A DNA stretch of 64,000 nucleotides from Kingdonia uniflora (lineage: Eukaryota; Streptophyta; Magnoliopsida; Ranunculales; Circaeasteraceae): NCBI GenBank assembly GCA_014058105.1, contig JACGCM010001403.1, positions 620,001 through 684,000 on the forward strand. The letters are read 5' to 3'. Each line of letters opens with the position of its first letter. Position 1 is the stretch's first letter. Below the pieces are notes generated by a model that worked only from the letters and a program-made list of their open reading frames with translations, did no database searches and was not told the origin of the DNA. This document shows positions 57,049-64,000 of this stretch, piece after piece. Made by a program: the position numbers and the translations under genes.

Positions 57049-57544
57049 GGGAAAATTATCTTTTAGACCTTAAATAATGACCACGAATTGGTTTAACCCC
57101 CTATGATAGTCATTTTTAGCTTTTGAACCCTAAAACACCCTAGAGCTATTAGCTTTTGTTAAAATGCCAAAATTACCCATTTCATTATGTTTTAAGTTTT
57201 AATTAGAAAATCCATGTGTTAAATAATTATCCAGTTAGAATATTCACGTTGACACTAAGAAAATCTACTGTGGACATTTCTTAGTGTCCACGTGGATTGA
57301 GCACCAACTTCATCTCCTTCTCTACCATTGTTCTTAAACTAAAGTTAGAAAAATTATGCAGCAAAAATTAAAACTAAATTAAAACAAAAAGTGAAATACA
57401 TTAACAAGTAATAAGTAATAACATTAACATCATCATCTTAAAAAAATAACCCAAAAAGAAACCCTAAAAAATATTTTCTAACAAATCCAAAAACTTTGGC
57501 TTCTTAAAAAAAATCCCCTTCTTAAAACTAAAAAAACCTAACAA

Positions 57545-57904
57545 CTAATAGAAGAATCTCCTCCTCTTCTGACGGGGAGGTTCATCATCTTCACCGTCAC
57601 CCTCATTACAACCACCATCATCATCATCATTATCTTCCTCACCACCACCACCCTCTAATAACTCACGGTTTTCCTCAACGTCAATGTCCTCTTTGGGGCA
57701 TTCGTCCGAGGAGTCGTCATTGTACTCGAGGTGCTGTGGCTTCTCTTTTTCATCACTATTACTGTAGTCATATGTTGAGTGTATTAGTGGAATGAAATAA
57801 GATATTGTTGAGGCTTGAGACTTAGACTTGTGAGAGAGGGAGAGAGATAGAGAAATGATAGAGGGAGATGGAGAGGTTGGAGTATTGGACTTAGGGTTAT
57901 ACAA
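57545..57904 (-). CDS. Hypothetical acidic protein in the MULE
   Basis: 119 codons: a Ser-rich N-terminal half, then an Asp/Glu/Gly-rich stretch (VEENRELLEGGGGEEDNDDD) and a basic C-terminal end PRQKRRRFFY that could be a nuclear signal. It lies between the left TIR and the transposase, in opposite orientation. I do not recognise it. It could be an accessory gene of the element, a captured host fragment, or a chance frame across simple GAT/CAT-type repeats. Confidence 0.35.
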   Translation of the reverse strand: MYNPKSNTPTSPSPSIISLSLSLSHKSKSQASTISYFIPLIHSTYDYSNSDEKEKPQHLEYNDDSSDECPKEDIDVEENRELLEGGGGEEDNDDDDGGCNEGDGEDDEPPRQKRRRFFY

Positions 57905-58179
57905 GTTTTGAAACTGACATGGAGTTAAACGTCAATCGATGCACCTGTTCCTCCAATTCCTCATATAACTACTCTAGAACTAGGCCTAATTGCCCTATTT
58001 TTATGATTTTGTATTTAGACCCTGCACGTTTGGAGCATGTAAGATGCACAAGGTAATTTAAGGCACATAAAACATAACACAACTCGATTGTCAATTATAA
58101 TATAGGGATTGTTAGATCTTGACAAAATGGAAGGTCATTACAGTACAAGGTAAGCTAAAATTTGATTTTTCTTATTATA

Positions 58180-61100
58180 CCATTTAAAACCATATCAGAT
58201 GATGAAATTTATGAGGTATTTCATCTAATAATTGAATCTGGTGGGGAGTGGGATGAACCATGTAAGAGTGGGTACAGAGCGAGTCAATATAAGGGTGGTA
58301 GTTGTTTAGTCTTAACTGTGCCTGTAAATATTAGCTTTGTGAAACTGTTTGGGTTAATTGCTACAAGGATAGATGACGAGCATGGTCAAGATAATAATAT
58401 TCTTGTGAGGGGGGGGGTATGATTGGGTTGTTATTTATTTTAGACAGTATTTTACATGCCGTAAGTAATGATTTAGAAGTTAAGTTGATGTTTAGGCACA
58501 TTCAGGAAGGCCCATGAACTGGGGTATTACAGATTTTTTATAGAGACAGAGAAAATACCTGAAATAGTGTCAATCCCTGTTGACAAATCACCATTACAGC
58601 GAGGATATGATAAACCAAAATTTAAGAAAAAAAATTTTACTAGATATTTAAAGAAGACAACTAGACCTTTAAAAGTGCCTACTTCTAAGGCTTTTAATGA
58701 AGAATCCTTAAAAAGAAAAATAAAAACCAAATCATAAAAACCTAAGGTGAAGAAGGTTTGAGTTGATTATATTTCTGAGGAAGAGCTTGATGATTTAATT
58801 AAAGACTATACCAGTAAAGAAAAAGTTGAAATTAAGGAGGAGGATGCAGATAATATTGATGAGGAAGTTACAAGATGGACAACATAGGAGCTTTTGAGGC
58901 AATTTGAGAATAATGAGTTTAAAGACTTAATAAAGGACTCATTCTTTGACAATGTAGATGTTGAAGAAGACTATCATAGTAACCATACATCACAGGATGG
59001 TGATAATATTCCTACAATAGATGACATAGAGGATTATGAAGGTTTGCCTGATAATAGAGATTTTGGGATGGGTTCTTCAAACTTGTATGAGAAAGAAGAT
59101 TATGAAGATAAGGAACCCTTTCTGCGACCTCAAGCACCAGAGTCTATGTTGACAATTGGGATGGAATGGCCAAATATATCTAAGTGTAGGTCATTTATGA
59201 GAAATTTTGTAATTACTCAGAGGTTCACATTTAGAAAAAATAAGAATAAAAGTAAGAGGATTAGATATGTGTATAAAGAGAGACCAAGTTGTCCTTGGTG
59301 GGTGTTTATAACAAGGTTAAATGATGGCCATACCATGACACTTAAAAAGGGGCATTTTATACATAAGTGTAGTTGTAAGAATGGCATATTGAAGAGAAAT
59401 GCAAATGCTATTAGGGTTATAAAGGAGATTAAGAATCTAATCAGAGATACAAGTACAACTAAGCCAATGCAGATATCTGATATTGTGTATAGATGTTTTG
59501 GAGTAAGAGTTTCATATTACACTGCATAGAATGCAAAGAACATGGTGATGGAGAAGATAGTGAGGTCATATGATAAAGGTTATGCTTTATGTTTAGAACT
59601 ATGTACTCAGATTCAAAAATCAAACCCTGGTAGTATTGCCACTTGTAATAGGGAAGATGGTAATCTTAAGTTTACATACATGTACATTAGTTTTAAGGTA
59701 GCTTTAGATGGGTTCACCAAGGGTTGTAGTCCAATTCTTGGTCTAGATAGATGTTTTTTGAAAGGCAAGTATGGAAGCCAATATTTGATCATCATATATC
59801 TTAATGCAAACAATGGTCTTTTCCCTATAGCAGTATTTCTTTGTAGAAGTGAGTGTTAAGATACATGGATAAAGTTCTTAACTTTGGTGCAAGGCCAGTA
59901 CCTTACACCCATCAAAATAGACATTCATATCTGATAGACAAAAGGATCTTGTTGAGGCAATTTCATAAGTGTTCCCTCATTCTAATCATAGATTTTGTTT
60001 TAGACACATGTACAAAAACTTCAAGCAACTGTACAGAGGCACTTATTTGATGACATTGGCTTGGAATACATTAAAGGCATACAAAAAATCTGTAATAAAG
60101 GCAAATTTGGACAAGTTGGAAGTTGTAGAACCAGATGCAAGAACATGGTTTGAAAGAGAGCCATACAAATCTTGGTGTAGGTCTTACTTTGATGCATCTA
60201 CAAAGTGTGAGCATGTGACTAATAATTTCTCATAATCATTTAACAATTAGATTATTAAGATTATAAATAAGCCTTCAAACAAGATGGTAGAAAGGCTGAA
60301 TTTGATGCAGATGATACTCATGTATGAAAGGAAATTGAAGGCAAGAAAATGAAATCAAAATAGATTGGTATCAAGAGTAGTGAAGAGGATTGAGTTGTTG
60401 AAAACATATAGTCACCACTACAGGTTAGTAGAATTTAAAAAGGATTAGTGGCTGGTCTTTAATGATAGTGGCACAAGGTGGATATTGAACTTAGAAGAAC
60501 ATACATGCACTTGTAATGTTTGGCAAATAACTGGATTACCTTGTGTATATATAGTCATAGTGATTGATCAACTGAAATATTAGTGGGTTGGGTAAGTGCT
60601 CTCTTTTTTAGTTAATATGTCCTAATTGTAATTTCATTGTACTTTTACTATTTCACAACTTCATCATAGCCTATGTGCACATATTGTAGTCATTACCATA
60701 GGGTGGCAGCCTATGTAGCAATATACAACCAAGTTGTAAATCTAATTTTAGACTCATCAGACTAGGGAGAAGTATGTTACTTTTACCCTTAGATTATTGA
60801 ATTATTAATTTCACTTGATTTTTATAGTATTTATTTACTCTTATGAAATAGCTTATAAGAGATATCAGACCACTACCATTGTTGACAATGACAAGGAGAC
60901 CTAGAATACTAAGGAAAAGAGAGGCAGATGAGGTAAATGGTGTGGTGAGACAACCAAGAAGATGTAGTAAGTATCAAACATTTGGGCATAACAACATAAC
61001 TTGTAAAGGTCAACCTGTAGAAGAGCCAGACATGGGGAGAAAAAAAGCAAAGGCATACAGATTAGACACCAAATTTAGGACACCTTCAATAAAGGGGAGG

Positions 61101-61450
61101 ATGAGAGGGAGAGGAACTGGTAGAGGAAAATGGAGAGCATCTGAGCCATCACGGCCACCTCAACCTTCAACTCCTAATTCAACTCCTTCATCACATACTA
61201 ATACTATTAAACTATCACAGCCATAACAAAATAATGCCACTCAACCATCATAACAATCTTAACCATTACAGCCATTTCAACCATCTTATTCAGCTGGTTA
61301 ACATTTTAGACCACCTAGGCAAGATCCTAATGCTTGAAGAGAACATGGTGGATAAAGAGCCACTCAGACATCTAGAGGATTTACACATTGGTTTGATGCT
61401 TCAGGGTAAGGAGAGCCATCTAATAGACAGACTAACAAAGCTGCACTAGT
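58180..61450 (+). pseudogene. MuDR-type MULE transposase
   Basis: The N-terminal part (58200-58420) is followed by an acidic linker (58740-59130). A MuDR DNA-binding region (ESMLTIGMEWPNISKCRSFM.., KERPSCPWWVFI) lies at 59140-59520. The MULE catalytic domain (59542-60235) has LGLDRCFLKGKYGSQYL with the first catalytic Asp, then NANNGLFPIAV and RHMYKNFKQLY. A SWIM-type finger near 60500 reads TCTCNVWQITGLPCVY, with Tyr where His is expected. A C-terminal knuckle near 60960 reads RCSKYQTFGHNNITCKG, with one Cys replaced by Tyr. Stops at 59527-59529 and 59857-59859, frameshifts near 59960 and a probable intron near 60600-60840 break it. It is inactive. Confidence 0.85.
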
Positions 61451-62565
61451 TAGGGCCCCTTGGAAAATCTGATCATTTTGCAGCTAACTATTTCAATGTT
61501 GCTTTTGAGAGTCCACAGAACTTGAGAGTTTAAAAATGGTGATGTTTAATTGTGATGTTTTGCAAGATAAATTGCTATGTATATATCTTGTTTGAATAAA
61601 ACATTTCAGAATTATATATATAAGAGCATTTTTAAATCATTACATTTTCTACTCCTTCTCCACTGTCACATTTGTAGCAAATTGAACTACAAATTCATTT
61701 AATGACATCTCCACTGTCATTTTCACATTCTTTATAGATTCTTCTCTTATTGTATCAGTTAACCAAATAAAATTGTTACAGATTGGATCTTCACATTTTA
61801 AAAACTTCTACCCGAATGATTGTTGTGTCTTAGAAGTAAACATTTTTATAATGTAATTACATCCAAAATAGCCATTTGAACTTGATGAACCTCCTTCTGT
61901 TCACCTGGCTTGATTGACAACATTAGATAACCATTGAAAGGATCCACAAATTGAGTGTTGGCACTTTAATAACTTGTTTTTATAGTTATTTTCAGTGAGA
62001 GATATCATTAGCTTCATCATGCCATTACACGTAGCTTTCTTGCATTTTGTGTAAACCCAAAGATATTTTGATGCAATGTGACCCTCAAGATTGTACATTT
62101 GATAAACAACCTATGAAAAATTCAAGAAAACCAATGTTTCAATTTTAGTTTTTAGACCCTTGTGTCTTAAATAATGAGCTTTTAGACCCTATTTTGAGTA
62201 GATGCAAAATAAACTTCTGATCTTAGATTGTGTGCCAACTTCATGTTTTCCACCACCCATTTTGATTTTTAAAGATAAAGTTACTTCCAAAAGACGGAGA
62301 TGAAGTAGTTAATGTAAGAAAGGAGATAAAGATGAAGATCTTAGTTGGTTTTATAGCCATAACTGGGGTAGCAATGGTCAGATTTATCGTAACCGTTGGA
62401 TCTGTTTGATAAAAATCATACATAGATCTGGCTTTACAGCGTGACATTATGATATAATCATACGTTGGACTTATAATTATAACGTGGTATTAAGATTAAA
62501 TCATATGTGGCAGAGCTAGGGGTATTTATAGTACTTCATATTATTTTTATTTCGGATAGTGACTT

Positions 62566-62660
62566 TCGGGGTATTTTAGGGCCTAAAAGCTAAAAATGAC
62601 AATCATAGAGGGTTATACCAATTTGTGGTCATTATTTAGGGTCTAAAAGCAAATTTTCCC
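62566..62660 (-). repeat. MULE right TIR
   Basis: Inverted copy of 57049-57145. 61451-62565 is non-coding filler with frames 61901-62098 and 62241-62447 (-) unrecognised. Confidence 0.85.
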
Positions 62661-62764
62661 AAAAAAGAACTAGGTGAGTGATAAACTTAGACTAGCATAG
62701 AAGATGGCTTCTCCAAAAGATAAGTGTTCTCGATATAAAAAAAAATGGTGCGGATGTTTGGTAT
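62661..62764 (+). repeat. D2, remainder
   Basis: After the target duplication it continues CTAGGTGAGTGATAAACTT.. as in D1 (38270-38366), up to TTGGTAT. D1 continues TTGGTATCAGC, so T3 entered here at GGTAT. Confidence 0.65.
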
Positions 62765-64000
62765 TGTAATGGCCAAATTTTGTAAGCTCGAAATGGCTTT
62801 GGAATTTACTATCACACCAATGAACCTGTAATAATATTCTAATGAAAATTAAGAAATAAAACGGGTGATTTTAGTGTTGAAAACTTATGAATAGGTAAAA
62901 AAAGCCACGACCTCGTGTGGAAGAATTTTGTTGAAAGTATCTTTATTGCTTGAGGCGGATAACTTATTACAAGTAATCTCTAAAAATAGAAAACGCTTGA
63001 GTCTTGTAACTAAGATGATTTGATAATTTATAGAGAATCTAGAATATGTAATTTCTAGGTGATCTCTTGCGTAATTTTTCTGGTCTTCTCTCTTCTGGAA
63101 CTTTTCCTTTATATAGGCCTTCTTCGCAGCTCTTCATCGCGCTGGGGCACGTTTTCTGAACAATGTGGTTAGTGGCGGTTGACTGAGTAACTGACAAGTT
63201 ATTAAGAGATAGGTGTCTTTGATTGTTTCAGGTTTTTCGATTTAAGTTCGACCCACATTTTTCACCAGTTCGTGGAGTATGTTAAAATGTTGACTAGAGA
63301 AGTTATGTTAAAAAATGCGTGAGCCTGAGATGAAGGTTATTCGAATTGGTGATAACTCGATTCCAAGTGAGATCGAGGGATCGGTCCCTACAATCGCCCC
63401 CTCATAACTAAAGTCACGAGTGGCTTTGGTTGAGAAAGAATCTGAGGGTAACGGGTATTTGGGTTTAAAAATTATGAATAAATAACGTAGTCATGATGGT
63501 GTTCGAAATTATGTGGTTATTGGGATGTAATGGGTATTAAATGATGATGTTGATGCTGGTGTATGTGAGGGTTACACCTCAAAAAGTTGTATCTGTAATA
63601 AATGATGATGCTTGGGAAAATGTACCTCCATAATAAATGTAGTGTTATATAAATAGTACCTGTAGTAAATCTTTAGGGCAGTGCATGCTTGTTCTTTTTG
63701 AAATTATTAATGGTGAAGACTTGTAACATGGTCCTTGAAGAGAGGATTACTACAAAAATGCAGAGATTAAAATAAAAGTACTTTGGGGATCAATCCTTGG
63801 AGATGGCGATGCCCATTCCTGTTCCTCTGACGTATCAAGGCATGTCGGAAGACGAAACGATTAAAGCTGAGGAAGAGTTCTACTGCAAGTGGAGGTTTCA
63901 TGTCTTCATCTTGACAGGCGGGGACCAGTGGGTCTGTCTCCGTACCCTTGCGAAAGACAGGGTTAGGGCTTCATATGCAAGGCAGTTATGCTAATTTCTT
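62765..64000 (-). mobile_element. T3: Tat-lineage Ty3/gypsy element, 3' end only
   Basis: LTR 62765-63392 (TGTAATGGCC..CCCTACA) is followed inside by the pyrimidine run TCGCCCCCTC, the minus-strand polypurine tract, so this is the 3' LTR of an element continuing beyond the window. A TATATAAA lies on the minus strand near 63109-63116. The antisense gene starts at 63797. The target site left of the LTR is GGTAT (62760-62764). Confidence 0.8.
63797..64000 (+). CDS. T3 antisense accessory gene, first exon (partial)
   Basis: MEMAMPIPVPLTYQGMSEDE opens a 65-codon frame that ends at a TAA at 63992-63994. PIPV, TY, MS, RFH and LAK fall in the same order as in the T1 gene at 7900-8050, and the distance from the polypurine tract is similar (about 400 versus 380-590 bp). 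A splice donor near the end would let the gene continue outside the window. The frame before the stop is undamaged, so this may be a younger copy. Confidence 0.6.

Larger units (their letters stand above)
57049..62660 (+). mobile_element. Mutator-like element (MULE) with MuDR transposase
   Basis: TIRs of about 95 bp (57049-57145 and 62566-62660) begin GGGAAAATT and share CTTTTAGACC, AATAATGACCAC, AATTGG and GTCATTTTTAGCTTTT in inverted orientation. The 9-bp target duplication AAAAAAGAA (57040-57048, 62661-62669) is exact. Inside are a decayed MuDR-type transposase (+) and a short acidic frame (-). Confidence 0.92.

Noticed and set aside
1..64000. tRNA or rRNA genes, CRISPR arrays, bacterial operons
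   Set aside because: None seen; the sequence is plant nuclear DNA. The only tRNA-related matches are retrotransposon primer sites.

Overview
The window is nuclear DNA of a flowering plant, most likely a eudicot. It is AT-rich, intron-bearing and dominated by transposable elements. Only one ordinary host gene looks intact: a small PADRE/DUF4228-type protein at 307-822. A degraded F-box-associated gene fragment lies at 35321-35591. Everything else that can be named is mobile DNA. Labels used below: T1-T3 are Tat-type Ty3/gypsy elements, C1 is a coding-less copia-type element, B1/B2 are chromovirus-like elements, S1/S2 are solo LTRs and D1/D2 are a duplicated promoter-like segment.

From 1565 to 35126 I read one old minus-strand Ty3/gypsy element (T2) that four other elements have split open. 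C1 sits in its 3' LTR (1626-4142, TSD GACAC). A second Tat-type element, T1 (6722-21857), sits in its accessory gene. B1 (24611-28338, TSD CTGAC) sits in its RNase H/integrase region, and S1 (28926-30904, TSD TAGCA) lies nearby. T1 and T2 each carry, on the strand opposite gag-pol and between integrase and 3' LTR, a long accessory gene with a putative gypsy-type transposase-like domain followed by coiled coil. A third Tat element, T3, enters at 62765 and begins the same antisense gene at 63797. T1 and T2 each hold a tandem-repeat array where the two convergent transcription units meet (44-bp units in T1, 89-bp units in T2).

From 39469 to 45812 lies a PIF/Harbinger element with TAA target duplication. 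It encodes the usual Myb/SANT-like ORF1 and DDE transposase, and also a multi-exon plant-mobile-domain (PMD) gene inside the same terminal inverted repeats. From 49484 to 53559 lies B2, a sister of B1. Both copies lack the same two blocks, reverse transcriptase and integrase catalytic core, so they look like members of an amplified nonautonomous family.

From 54979 to 55937 a Tourist-like MITE contains a second MITE. A Mutator-like element (57049-62660, about 95-bp TIRs, 9-bp TSD AAAAAAGAA) with a decayed MuDR transposase is inserted in D2, a promoter-like segment whose paralogue D1 stands at 37786-38366. T3 is inserted at the other end of D2. Almost all transposon genes carry stops and frameshifts. 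The PMD gene and the Harbinger transposase are the least damaged.
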